A stretch of DNA of 64,000 nt, taken from Clostridiales bacterium (GTDB lineage: Bacteria > Bacillota > Clostridia > Saccharofermentanales > Saccharofermentanaceae). The stretch covers positions 1 to 64,000 of the forward strand of contig JAFZBN010000005.1 of the NCBI GenBank assembly GCA_017561715.1. The letters run 5' to 3'. Positions 9,219 through 16,657 of the stretch are shown in pieces; the first letter of the stretch is position 1, and every line of letters starts with the position of its first letter. Position numbers and translations under genes: made by a program. The notes beneath the pieces are model-generated. The model ran no database searches. It saw only the letters and a list, made by a program, of their open reading frames with translations, and had not been told where the DNA came from.

Positions 9219-9231
9219 TACATCTGTTCAT

Positions 9232-9249
9232 TTCCCGAAGCTTCGGGAA
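9232..9249. repeat. Perfect 18-bp palindrome in the tRNA leader
   Basis: TTCCCGAAGCTTCGGGAA is fully self-complementary and lies between the tRNA promoter and the mature tRNA, ending 7 bp before it. In the transcript it would form a 7-bp hairpin with an AGCU loop, plausibly a 5' leader element for processing. Confidence 0.6.
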
Positions 9250-9256
9250 TCGAGAT

Positions 9257-9331
9257 GCTTCGATCGTTCAACGGATAGGACTGCAGTTTCCGGTACTGCC
9301 AATGCGGGTTCGATTCCTGCTCGGAGCGCCA
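9257..9331 (+). tRNA. tRNA-Arg (anticodon CCG)
   Basis: A full cloverleaf can be drawn by hand. The acceptor GCTTCGA pairs with TCGGAGC; the D arm is GTTC/GGAC; the anticodon stem GCAGT/ACTGC encloses the loop TTCCGGT with anticodon CCG (reads CGG, arginine). A 4-nt variable loop CAAT follows, then the T arm GCGGG/CCTGC with loop TTCGATT. Discriminator G and CCA are encoded. It has its own promoter and terminator, so it is a single-gene unit. Confidence 0.93.
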
Positions 9332-9341
9332 ACAAAAGACT

Positions 9342-9389
9342 AACGTCTCCTGCTCAGAAAATGCTGTGCGGGAGACGTTTATATTTTTA
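9342..9389 (+). terminator. Terminator of the tRNA-Arg unit
   Basis: AACGTCTCC pairs with GGAGACGTT around an approximately 20-nt partly structured loop and is followed by TATATTTTT. It starts 10 bp after the tRNA CCA. Confidence 0.75.
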
Positions 9390-9400
9390 GGATATTGACC

Positions 9401-9415
9401 ATGCCCCTGGGGCAT
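9401..9415. repeat. Inverted repeat ATGCCCC-T-GGGGCAT
   Basis: A 7-bp perfect inverted repeat round a single T. TTGACC stands immediately before it and a TTTATC follows 17 bp after that hexamer, so the palindrome would fill the spacer of a possible weak promoter. It may be an operator or chance. Confidence 0.35.
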
Positions 9416-9438
9416 CCTTTATCCTGATATCACCGAAA

Positions 9439-9447
9439 TGGTATTAT
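9439..9447 (+). promoter_or_regulatory. Extended -10 promoter of the 2H-phosphoesterase operon
   Basis: TGG followed by TATTAT, 38 bp before the start codon of the 2H phosphoesterase gene. No good -35 is seen at the matching distance. Confidence 0.4.
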
Positions 9448-9485
9448 GTTGTTTAGCGACATCGAAACGCGCGAAGGAGGTTCAA

Positions 9486-9977
9486 ATGGAAAACAAGGCA
9501 CTGTACATCCTGGCAGGATATGACGATGAGACAGAGTCCCGTCTAGCCGGCATCCAGAATAAACTTTACGAAAAAGGTTTTACCGGCGTCCACACAAAGG
9601 ATCTCCCCCAGCATATCACGATGCATTCTTTTCCTACGGATCAAGAAGAAGCACTGATCGAGAAGGTCAAAAAGGTCGCTTCCGAGACGAAGGCCTTCGA
9701 AGTGGTCTTCAGCCACATCGGCATCTTTACCGGCGGAAAAGTACTGTTTATCGCGCCGGATAAAAACGCGCCGCTTCTTCGCCTAAAAGAAGAGTTCGGT
9801 GACAGCGACAGCTGGACACCTCATACGACGATGCTCATCGACAAGCCGGACGTGATCTGTAAAGCACTCCCTCTCGTAACGGAGTCTTTCTCCGATTTCT
9901 GCGGAAAGGTCACTTCACTTCACCTTTACGAGTTCTTCCCGACTCGATTTATCACGACTATTGAACTTCAACACTAA
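9486..9977 (+). CDS. 2H phosphoesterase superfamily protein (2'-5' RNA ligase-like)
   Basis: 163 residues with the two His-x-Thr motifs that define the 2H fold: HITMHSF in the N-terminal lobe and HTTMLID in the C-terminal lobe. Members act on 2',3'-cyclic phosphates, 2'-5' linkages in RNA, or ADP-ribose 1'',2''-cyclic phosphate. The ATG is placed after GAAGGAGG; the frame is open for 16 codons upstream but with no ribosome site. The first Nudix gene follows after 11 bp, so both are probably on one transcript. The exact substrate is not predictable; a link with the Nudix enzymes in nucleotide or ADP-ribose clean-up is an inference. Confidence 0.82.
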   Translation: MENKALYILAGYDDETESRLAGIQNKLYEKGFTGVHTKDLPQHITMHSFPTDQEEALIEKVKKVASETKAFEVVFSHIGIFTGGKVLFIAPDKNAPLLRLKEEFGDSDSWTPHTTMLIDKPDVICKALPLVTESFSDFCGKVTSLHLYEFFPTRFITTIELQH

Positions 9978-9988
9978 GGAGATCCGAA

Positions 9989-10489
9989 ATGGAATTCGAC
10001 TGCTATCTTCAAAAAGAGAATTACTACTTCCGTTTCAGAACAGGATCGATCATCGTGCGCGACGGCAAGATGCTTTTCGTGCAGAATGAGTTCGGAAGAT
10101 ATTATTACATGATCGGCGGCGCCGTGCATCTCGGCGAGAACACAAAACACTGTATCGAGCGCGAAGTATTAGAGGAAACAGGCGTTCCCTGCAAAGCGGT
10201 CAGGACCGGCATTATCTGCGAGAACTTTTTTGAAGGCGACCGGCTCGATCCGAGGATCTGCGGCAAGACCTGCCACGTTCTGGAATTTTATTACATCATG
10301 GAGGCGCCCGAAGGCAGTACTTTTGCGGAGAAAACAGACACCGGCGAAAAGCTCGTCTGGCTCCCGCTGGATGAACTGGACAAATACGACGTCCGCCCCA
10401 TCATGCTAAAAACAAAACTGAAAGAAGCGATCGAAGGCGGCGTTGTACTGCATGTCATCAACAACGATATCGATCGGACGATCGAATAA
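9989..10489 (+). CDS. Nudix hydrolase 1
   Basis: 166 residues with a complete Nudix box, G-x5-E-x7-REVLEETGV, starting at the GGAVHLGE segment around residue 48. The glutamates bind the Mg ions that cleave a nucleoside diphosphate linked to another moiety. AAGGAG precedes the ATG. The enzyme lies between the 2H phosphoesterase and a second Nudix gene. It does not resemble the second enzyme outside the box, so the pair need not share a substrate. Possible roles include clean-up of ADP-ribose, oxidised nucleotides or capped nucleotides. Confidence 0.88.
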   Translation: MEFDCYLQKENYYFRFRTGSIIVRDGKMLFVQNEFGRYYYMIGGAVHLGENTKHCIEREVLEETGVPCKAVRTGIICENFFEGDRLDPRICGKTCHVLEFYYIMEAPEGSTFAEKTDTGEKLVWLPLDELDKYDVRPIMLKTKLKEAIEGGVVLHVINNDIDRTIE

Positions 10490-10534
10490 ATTATCCGCGC
10501 AGCCGAAAGGCGGCGGGCAACGGAGGATATTACT

Positions 10535-10996
10535 ATGGGCTATATCATGGATCTTCGAAAAGTAATCGGACACAAGCCGATCATCATTGCCGGCGCGGGA
10601 GTGATCTTCGTAAATGAGAAAAACGAGATCCTTCTTCACGAACGAGCTGACAATCATTTCTGGAGTTACCCGGCCGGTTCTCTGGAACTCGGTGAGACCT
10701 TCGAGGATGCGGCAAAAAGAGAAGCCTTTGAAGAGTCCGGGCTGATCGCCGACAAGCTCGAGTTCTTTACCACAAGGTCCGGCGAGGAGACGCACTACAT
10801 CTATCCCCACGGCGACGAGATCTACGTGGCGGGAGTCCTTTTCATCTGCCGTGAGTTCCACGGCGAGCTGAAGGTCCAGGAAGAAGAAGTTGTCCAACAA
10901 CGCTTTTTCGCCGAAGAAGATCTTCCGTCCCCGTTAGCTCCGACTAGTGAGAAACACATCCGCGAAGCGTTCCGATACATTAAGGAGCATAAGTAA
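10535..10996 (+). CDS. Nudix hydrolase 2
   Basis: 153 residues with the Nudix box GSLELGETFEDAAKREAFEE followed by SG. The fold begins with the strand IIIAGAGVIFVNEKNEILL and continues with a long acidic loop (THYIYPHGDEIYVAGVLFIC) often seen in ADP-ribose or (di)nucleoside polyphosphate hydrolases. GGAGG lies 8 nt before the ATG. It sits 45 bp after Nudix 1 in the same direction and is probably the last gene of that transcript, since the next gene has its own -10 box. Confidence 0.88.
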   Translation: MGYIMDLRKVIGHKPIIIAGAGVIFVNEKNEILLHERADNHFWSYPAGSLELGETFEDAAKREAFEESGLIADKLEFFTTRSGEETHYIYPHGDEIYVAGVLFICREFHGELKVQEEEVVQQRFFAEEDLPSPLAPTSEKHIREAFRYIKEHK

Positions 10997-11105
10997 GCTT
11001 ATACTAAGCCGCGCCGCGCAAATGTAAGTGGCAGGATGATCCTCCGCAACGTATCGTAACAAGATCTCCACTTGCAGTTGATAGAGCTGCTCCTCTGTTC
11101 TGCGA

Positions 11106-11111
11106 TATAAT
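11106..11111 (+). promoter_or_regulatory. -10 box of the XRE-DUF5680 gene
   Basis: A perfect TATAAT 30 bp before the start codon. The nearest -35-like hexamer (TTGATA, 11078-11083) is 22 bp away, too far to be convincing, so activation or autoregulation may matter. Confidence 0.4.
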
Positions 11112-11141
11112 GCAGGTAACAAGAAACGGAGGGCAATGGAC

Positions 11142-11819
11142 ATGATCTTTCCTGAAAAACTGGTAGTACTTCGAAAGAGCAAAGGCATGACGCAGGAGGA
11201 CCTGGCGTCTGCCCTGAACGTATCGCGTCAGGCGGTCGCCAAATGGGAGTCCGGACAAGGCTATCCGGATATCGGCAATCTCATCTCCATCAGCTCGCTT
11301 TTTAATGTCACCGTCGACTATCTCGTCAAAGACGCCGACTGCCAAACTCGCCCGGTTTCTTCCGATCTCGACAGATCCGAGATCGATGAACTGATCGACT
11401 TCCGACTTCTTGCCAACAGAAACACCTATGCGGGATTCTCCAATGAGATCGCGGCCTCCCGCCCTTCCGCGCACGATTATAAATTCGAGCAGGGAGATTA
11501 CACATACATCGATACCTATGTCGGCGGAGAGATCTTCTCTGGCGAGGAAGCGGTCTTTCACAAAGGCGTCGCGAAATACGCGATGAACTACTGTGGTCGA
11601 GTCCTCGATGAGACGTTCAGCGGGGATTTCCTGAAAGAAGCCCTTCGTGCCGCGACAGCAGAACTTCCCTACCGCGGCCCCGAGCACTACAGTTCCGGAG
11701 AGTACACCTACACCTGCAAAGTCACGGGCGACGTCTCGTGGTTCCAAGGCTATGAAGAGATCTTCCACGCTGGAAAGAAAGTGTACGAGTGCTTTTTCCA
11801 CGGCGGCCTGATGAAATAA
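11142..11819 (+). CDS. XRE-family transcriptional regulator with DUF5680 domain
   Basis: 225 residues. The N-terminal 65 residues are a Cro/CI helix-turn-helix: LRKSKGMTQEDLASALNVSR then QAVAKWESGQGYPD, the recognition region. The C-terminal about 140 residues match DUF5680: SRPSAHDYKF, YIDTYVGGEIFSGEEAVF, MNYCGRVLDETFSGDFL and YECFFHGG. Proteins of this form are common one-component regulators in Clostridia; the domain is thought to sense a small ligand but none is established. Start ATG is chosen 9 nt after GGAGG; another ATG two codons upstream is too close. A strong terminator follows. Targets are unknown; the flanking serpin and Nudix genes are candidates. Confidence 0.88.
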   Translation: MIFPEKLVVLRKSKGMTQEDLASALNVSRQAVAKWESGQGYPDIGNLISISSLFNVTVDYLVKDADCQTRPVSSDLDRSEIDELIDFRLLANRNTYAGFSNEIAASRPSAHDYKFEQGDYTYIDTYVGGEIFSGEEAVFHKGVAKYAMNYCGRVLDETFSGDFLKEALRAATAELPYRGPEHYSSGEYTYTCKVTGDVSWFQGYEEIFHAGKKVYECFFHGGLMK

Positions 11820-11823
11820 AAAG

Positions 11824-11857
11824 AGCCGGCACCTTTCGGATGCCGGCTTTCTTTTTA
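11824..11857. terminator. Terminator between the XRE gene and serpin 2
   Basis: AGCCGGCA and TGCCGGCT form an 8-bp stem round CCTTTCGGA, followed by TTCTTTTT on the forward strand and preceded by an A-rich run, so it can serve both convergent genes. Confidence 0.85.
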
Positions 11858-11885
11858 TGGTTTGAGGGGTATGTTTTCTGTTTGA

Positions 11886-13202
11886 TCAGATATTTTCAAC
11901 GGTTCCGAGGAATACCGGAAGGCCTGTGTCCATATCAACGATCGCGTATGCGTACGGACGATCGCAGAATACCTGACGGACGATCTCCGGCTCCTGGATG
12001 CAGGCGTCTTCCACCGTGACTGCGGTCGCTGCCGCGGCCTTTGTACCTTCTCTGTCTACCTCGATGAACGTCTTGTGGATAACGTTGGAGATACAAGCGG
12101 AAGATCTGCCCATATTCGAGAAGTCCGCCTTATTCGCGTCAAATGCGTCTTTCATTCCCATGTCTTTAAGAATGGTCGGAAGCTCTACGCCGTACTCGGA
12201 TTTGAATTCCGGCATCTTGGTCTGAACGTCGCAGGAAGAATCTCTGCTGTCCCAGAACTGCCAGTACTCATCCGAAGTCATGTCTGCCATGAACTCGTTG
12301 ATGTCGATGGAAGCGTCATTCGGAAGGATCGTCATGAAAGCGTACTTTCCGTCATCGTATTCCTTGATGAAGCCAGTCGCTTCGTCGTTAGAAAGATACA
12401 GGGATTCTGTCGAGGAAAGGAACATCTGTCTGGATCTGTCGCCTTTGCCGTTTGTGAAGGTATCTTCATAGACCTGATATTCTTCGTATCCGTTCTTCCA
12501 TGTGCCGTCAAAAGCGATCGCGTTAACAAGGATCATCCGCGCTTCGTCATTGATCGTATCGAGCAGGTGCGGAATACGCTCTTCTGTCTTTTCCGAAACC
12601 CATGAATTGATCGCACTCAGTGCATCCTCGTTGAAAGGCAGGATGGTTACACCTGCGTCGAAATTCTTGTTTACATAGTCGAGATAGTCTTCGTAAATGT
12701 TGCTGCTCTTTACCTCGTTGAGCCAGACGGAGTTCGCGATCTTAAGAGAATTGTTCTTCAGGGAATTCATTCGATCGACGCCATATCGGAAAGCCTGATC
12801 GTTATTTGCTCCCGGCACCATCGTATTCATCATCTGTGTAAGTGTGTCACCATCGGCGCCTGCTGCTGTCATATCCAGCGCGATGAGGATGGAGTCTGCG
12901 GAGATCAGTACATTCTCACCGTTAGATTCTTCGGCGCATCTTTTCATCAGTCCGAAGATGAAATCAGCATATGCTCTGTCCATTTCCTCTTGTGTCAGCT
13001 CTGTACCGGATGTTGCGGACAGCTCGAAAACCGCCTGCTTTCCGTTGTCTCTTTTTACCGTAGGAACATCCAGCGTGACTACATTGTTCGGTTCGGTTCC
13101 GTTCTTTACTTTGGAAGATTTCTTTTCGGATTTACCTGTGCATCCTGCCGCCATAGACATAATTACGGATGCGATCAATAATGCGGCTACTCTTTTCTTC
13201 AT
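11886..13202 (-). CDS. Serpin lipoprotein 2 (serine/cysteine protease inhibitor)
   Basis: 438 residues, clearly a paralogue of serpin 1. The signal segment ends in MSMAAGC (Cys21). Shared serpin landmarks are ENVLISADSI, IANSVWLNE, LVNAIAFDGTW and the C-terminal DRPYAYAIVD...PVFLGTV. The hinge EGTKAAAATAV near residue 386 is the small-residue type of inhibitory serpins. The rest of the loop (TVEDACIQEPEI) shares nothing with serpin 1, is about five residues longer than in alpha-1-antitrypsin and contains a Cys close to the expected P1. A different protease target, possibly a cysteine protease, is an inference. GAGAGGAAA precedes the ATG. Confidence 0.92.
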   Translation of the reverse strand: MKKRVAALLIASVIMSMAAGCTGKSEKKSSKVKNGTEPNNVVTLDVPTVKRDNGKQAVFELSATSGTELTQEEMDRAYADFIFGLMKRCAEESNGENVLISADSILIALDMTAAGADGDTLTQMMNTMVPGANNDQAFRYGVDRMNSLKNNSLKIANSVWLNEVKSSNIYEDYLDYVNKNFDAGVTILPFNEDALSAINSWVSEKTEERIPHLLDTINDEARMILVNAIAFDGTWKNGYEEYQVYEDTFTNGKGDRSRQMFLSSTESLYLSNDEATGFIKEYDDGKYAFMTILPNDASIDINEFMADMTSDEYWQFWDSRDSSCDVQTKMPEFKSEYGVELPTILKDMGMKDAFDANKADFSNMGRSSACISNVIHKTFIEVDREGTKAAAATAVTVEDACIQEPEIVRQVFCDRPYAYAIVDMDTGLPVFLGTVENI

Positions 13203-13326
13203 TTTCTTTTTCCTCTCTTTTTCACTTTTCTTTGTATTTTTTCGCGATTAAGTGTAATTTCATTAAGCTTAGTGAGATTCATCTCAATGTCGTTCTGCAT
13301 ATATGACGAAGCAAAAACAAGATCTG

Positions 13327-13356
13327 TTGCAACTGTGGTGATGCTCTTGATAAAAT
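13327..13356 (+). promoter_or_regulatory. Promoter of the superoxide reductase gene
   Basis: TTGCAA (13327-13332), 18 bp spacer, TGA-TAAAAT extended -10 (13351-13356). No Fur or PerR box was evident by eye. Confidence 0.6.
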
Positions 13357-13394
13357 GCAGTTAGAACTATTCTGAAAAGCAAAGGAGATGGACC

Positions 13395-13769
13395 ATGGAA
13401 ATTAAAATCTATCGTTGTAAGCATTGCGGAAATATCGCTATTAAGATCATTAACTCCGGCGTGCCGATGATGTGCTGCGGAGAAAAGATGGAAGAACTTG
13501 TTCCGTCTTCCGTTGACGCATCGCTCGAAAAGCACGTGCCGGTGATCTCCCGGGAAGGCGATATCGTTTCTGTTTCGATCGGATCAGTCGCGCATCCGAT
13601 GGTCGAAGAACACTACATTCAGTTCGTTATTCTAGACACGACAGCAGGTGTTCAGGTCGCGGAGCTTCACCCCGGTGATGACCCGAAAGCCGTATTCAAT
13701 GTCCTTCCCAGTGTTGAAGTGAAAAACGCCTACGAGTACTGCAATCTGCATGGCCTCTGGGTCAGCTGA
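13395..13769 (+). CDS. dfx: Desulfoferrodoxin / superoxide reductase
   Basis: 124 residues, the usual length of a two-domain (2Fe) superoxide reductase that reduces superoxide to hydrogen peroxide without making oxygen. The N-terminal desulforedoxin-like centre I has CKHC and MCCGEKM, supplying four cysteines for rubredoxin-type iron. The catalytic centre II ligands are seen as EKHVP, HPMVEEHYI and the C-terminal YCNLHGLW (Cys and His). The glutamate in EKHVP is the usual flexible ligand of the active site. The gene is monocistronic with its own promoter and a strong terminator. It points to a strict anaerobe exposed to occasional oxygen. Confidence 0.95.
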   Translation: MEIKIYRCKHCGNIAIKIINSGVPMMCCGEKMEELVPSSVDASLEKHVPVISREGDIVSVSIGSVAHPMVEEHYIQFVILDTTAGVQVAELHPGDDPKAVFNVLPSVEVKNAYEYCNLHGLWVS

Positions 13770-13796
13770 TCCGCACTCGGCAGAAAAAAACAAAAA

Positions 13797-13836
13797 GAAA
13801 AAGGCGGGCCGAAAGCCCGCCTTTTTGTGTTTTTGA
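13797..13836. terminator. Bidirectional terminator between dfx and the ABC permease
   Basis: AAAAAGGCGGGC and GCCCGCCTTTTT enclose a CGAAA loop. The A and T runs on both sides make it effective for both convergent transcripts. Confidence 0.9.
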
Positions 13837-13849
13837 AATTGCCTTACGC

Positions 13850-14992
13850 TTACTCGTTAACGATCTTCTCGTTGTTGAACAGTGCGCTGACAACACCCAG
13901 GCAGAAGATACCGAAAATGATGTTGATCACACATGCCACAAGGATGTCCGTTGTGGAAACACCTGTCAGAAGAATGTTCTTTGTAAGATAAGAAGCGTTC
14001 CACATCGGGATCATGTAGTTCTTCGCGCCGAAGGAAGTCAGGAACGACTCAAAGCCGGCATTGGATGTCAGGAAAGATCCGAGGAACAGAACCATGATCG
14101 GGATGACAGAGAGAGTCTGTGCCTGACGTGCTGTCTTTGCCAGTGTGGAGATGATCAGGATCAGTCCTACCAGAGCGAATGCTTCGCAGATGATGACTAC
14201 GAATGTCATGATGTAGTCTTTCGTCGCATAGGAGACCGCATATTCTCCCAGCATCTCATTGAACTTCGACATCAGGTAGGCAAGACCCGCGAACGCGGAG
14301 ATCGCGCTGATACCGGCAGCCGTCATAACGGCAAGTGCTTTACCGATCGCGACACTGCTTCTCTTTACCGGAGTAATAAGAACGGTGTTGAGGAAGTTGC
14401 TCTCCTTATCACCCGCGATGATATTGCTCGCGAGAGACATGATACCGTAGATGATCGTCATAACGAGAAGACCCGGAACCATGCTGGCGATCATGTTCTT
14501 AGCCTGATAATCTTCATCACCGAGATCGTATGTTATGGAAGTATCTGCGTTGATCGTAAATACCTCCGGACGAAGAGCATCCAGAAGCGTGGAGATCTTT
14601 TCTCTAAGCTTCAGGGAATCGTTATCCGAAGAATTGTAGTAGATCTCAATGTTCGGAACATTTACGCCGTTCGGATCGATCTCGAAATCTTCCGGGAAGA
14701 TGACGAGCATCTTGTCTTCTTTGTTTTTGATGTTCTCGACACAGGTATCTCTGTCGACTTTTTTATCGGAAAAACCGATCGCTTTTAAGCCTTCTTCCAG
14801 TTCCTGCGGAGCATTGATGTAATAAGCGTTATAAGTGGTCTCCTTCTCTTCTGTATCCGCCAGTGCCGTCATCAGATAACCTTCCATGAACATGAGGCCG
14901 AACGGAAGAAGGATGCACATCAGAAGGACCGCTTTGTCTTTAAGGATCGACTTGATCTCTTTTTTGAATACTGTGGAAATATCTCTAAACAT
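13850..14992 (-). CDS. ABC-2 type transporter permease (NatB-like)
   Basis: 380 residues. One N-terminal membrane helix (VLLMCILLPFGLMFMEGYLM) is followed by an external domain of about 140 residues and then about five to six helices, with the cytosolic KESNFLNTVLITPVKRSS segment typical of ABC-2 export permeases of the NatB/CcmB-like group. It lies 35 bp after its ATPase gene. NatAB systems export sodium or act in envelope stress and drug export; sequence alone cannot choose. It ends in a shared terminator, so the operon has two genes. Confidence 0.88.
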   Translation of the reverse strand: MFRDISTVFKKEIKSILKDKAVLLMCILLPFGLMFMEGYLMTALADTEEKETTYNAYYINAPQELEEGLKAIGFSDKKVDRDTCVENIKNKEDKMLVIFPEDFEIDPNGVNVPNIEIYYNSSDNDSLKLREKISTLLDALRPEVFTINADTSITYDLGDEDYQAKNMIASMVPGLLVMTIIYGIMSLASNIIAGDKESNFLNTVLITPVKRSSVAIGKALAVMTAAGISAISAFAGLAYLMSKFNEMLGEYAVSYATKDYIMTFVVIICEAFALVGLILIISTLAKTARQAQTLSVIPIMVLFLGSFLTSNAGFESFLTSFGAKNYMIPMWNASYLTKNILLTGVSTTDILVACVINIIFGIFCLGVVSALFNNEKIVNE

Positions 14993-15027
14993 AATCTTTC
15001 ACCTATCTTAATCTGTTTCTTTCGTGA

Positions 15028-15795
15028 TCACTTGTTCTGATACTGCGTGTAGATGTCGTAGAAAGAATCTTCCAGAGAACGACCGTTCATGAGGTTTTCA
15101 AGCGTGTCGTTCACAACGATCTTTCCGTTGACGATCATAGCCGCGCGGTCACAGATCTTTTCGACCAGATCGAAAAGATGGGTGGAAATGATCATGCATT
15201 TTCCCTCTTTCTTCATACGAAGGATAAATTCACGAACATCGCGCGAAGCGATAATATCCAGTCCGTTTGTCGGCTCATCGAAAATAATGAAATCCGGGTC
15301 ATGAATAACAGAGATGGCAAGTGACACCTTCTGTTTCATACCCTGAGAAAGCTTGCTGATCTTCGTGTCGGCAAAAGCATCCACACCGAATGTGGAGAAA
15401 AGCTCCTTCTTTCTCTCGTCTGCCTTTTCCTTCGGAACGTGATAAAGTCCCGCGAAATAGTCGAACATGTCATTGGCCGTGGACTTCTTGTCCAGCTGCA
15501 GATCCGTTGTCAAAAACGCGAAGTTGCTCTTGGTGGCGATCGGCTCGTCCTTGATGTTTTTTCCATCATAAAGAACTTCACCATTGTCCGGCTTGATCAG
15601 TGTCGCCAGCATTCTCATTGTTGTTGTCTTACCGGCACCGTTCGGTCCTAAAAGGCCGAATACTTCTCCCGAGTGTGCGGTAAAGCTGATATCGTCTACC
15701 GCTACCTTTTTTCTGCTCGGAAGATCCTGTGCCCGTCTTTGCCTCTCACTAAGCGTAAATGATTTGCTTAGATTTTTAGCTTCCAGCGTATGCAT
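15028..15795 (-). CDS. ABC transporter ATPase (NatA-like)
   Basis: 255 residues of a single nucleotide-binding domain. The Walker A is GPNGAGKTTT, the Q-loop region is FAFLTTDLQL, the signature is LSQGMKQKVS and the Walker B is DFIIFDEPTNGLD, followed by the switch His in ISTHLFD. The LSQGM signature and short length match the NatA/CcmA-type exporters. GGAGGG lies 8 nt before the ATG. It is the first gene of a two-gene operon with the permease. A perfect palindrome TAGATATCTA lies about 40 bp upstream (15833-15842) and could be an operator, but no regulator gene is beside it. Confidence 0.92.
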   Translation of the reverse strand: MHTLEAKNLSKSFTLSERQRRAQDLPSRKKVAVDDISFTAHSGEVFGLLGPNGAGKTTTMRMLATLIKPDNGEVLYDGKNIKDEPIATKSNFAFLTTDLQLDKKSTANDMFDYFAGLYHVPKEKADERKKELFSTFGVDAFADTKISKLSQGMKQKVSLAISVIHDPDFIIFDEPTNGLDIIASRDVREFILRMKKEGKCMIISTHLFDLVEKICDRAAMIVNGKIVVNDTLENLMNGRSLEDSFYDIYTQYQNK

Positions 15796-15962
15796 AAATT
15801 ATACCCTCCTCGTTTCTTGTCCCCTACATGATAGATATCTAAATTAAAGTATTCGCTAATTTATCTATCCTAAAGGTAAAGATTTGGTAAAGCTTTGCTT
15901 TCCAAACGCCACGTAATAGGGTACCACAATAATCCTGAAAACAAGTGACAATTTACACATTA

Positions 15963-15971
15963 TGGTAAAAT
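15963..15971 (+). promoter_or_regulatory. Extended -10 promoter of the HAD/G1P-dehydrogenase operon
   Basis: TGG followed by TAAAAT, 26 bp before the HAD start codon. A GTGACA lies upstream but only 15 bp away. Confidence 0.4.
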
Positions 15972-15997
15972 GAGGAAAACCCGAAGGAGAAGAGATC

Positions 15998-16657
15998 ATG
16001 AAAGAGAAAAAGGGAATTATCTTCGACATGGACGGCACGGTCTGGGACAGCTCCGAGAACGTCGCCAAGTCATGGACCGTTAAGGTACAGGAAGCGGGTT
16101 TCGATAAGATCGTCACCCAGGATGATATAAAGAGCGTAATGGGTAAGCCGATGGATGTCATCGCGGATACTCTCTTTACATATACGAAAAAAGGCAAGCA
16201 GCGAAACGCACTTCGCGAGGCCTGTGAGAATTACGAAAACGAGTATTTGAGAGAACATGGCGGAACGCTCTATCCGGATGTCATTAAGACATGGGAAAAG
16301 CTGAAAAAAGCAGGCTTCCATCTCTATATCGTAAGTAACTGCCAGGCAGGCTACATCGAAGCATTCCTCGAGTACTTCAAGATCCCGTGGGGCGATCCGT
16401 CCTGCCTCATCGAAGACATCGAGTGCTACGGAAATAATTTCCTGCAGAAAGATGAAAACATCAAGCTCATGGCCGAAAGAAACAAGCTTACGAAAGCCTG
16501 CTATGTCGGCGATATCCAGAGCGATTACGATGCCACGGCAAAAGCAGGTCTTCCGTTTATCCACGCGAAATACGGTTTCGGAACGATCAACGTTCCCGTT
16601 CCGGAGATCAATAAGTTCAGCGACTTAACAGCCGTAGCGAAGGAGGTCCTCAAATGA
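15998..16657 (+). CDS. HAD superfamily phosphatase
   Basis: 219 residues, phosphoglycolate-phosphatase-like HAD hydrolase. Motif I is FDMDGTVWDS, motif II is IVSNCQAG, the conserved Lys follows in FLQKDENIKLM, and motif IV is YVGDIQSDYDATAKAGL. A helical cap lies between motifs I and II. The stop codon overlaps the start of the next gene in ATGA, implying translational coupling to a glycerol-1-phosphate-dehydrogenase-like enzyme, so a small polyol phosphate such as glycerol phosphate is a reasonable substrate guess. AAGGAGAAG precedes the ATG. Confidence 0.88.
   Translation: MKEKKGIIFDMDGTVWDSSENVAKSWTVKVQEAGFDKIVTQDDIKSVMGKPMDVIADTLFTYTKKGKQRNALREACENYENEYLREHGGTLYPDVIKTWEKLKKAGFHLYIVSNCQAGYIEAFLEYFKIPWGDPSCLIEDIECYGNNFLQKDENIKLMAERNKLTKACYVGDIQSDYDATAKAGLPFIHAKYGFGTINVPVPEINKFSDLTAVAKEVLK

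Noticed and set aside
9190..9331. tRNA and palindrome as an integration (att) site of a mobile element
   Set aside because: No integrase, no direct repeat of the tRNA 3' end and no mobile genes were found within the window.
15833..15842. TAGATATCTA palindrome upstream of the NatA-like gene as an operator
   Set aside because: A 10-bp AT-rich palindrome is likely by chance, and no regulator gene adjoins the ABC operon.
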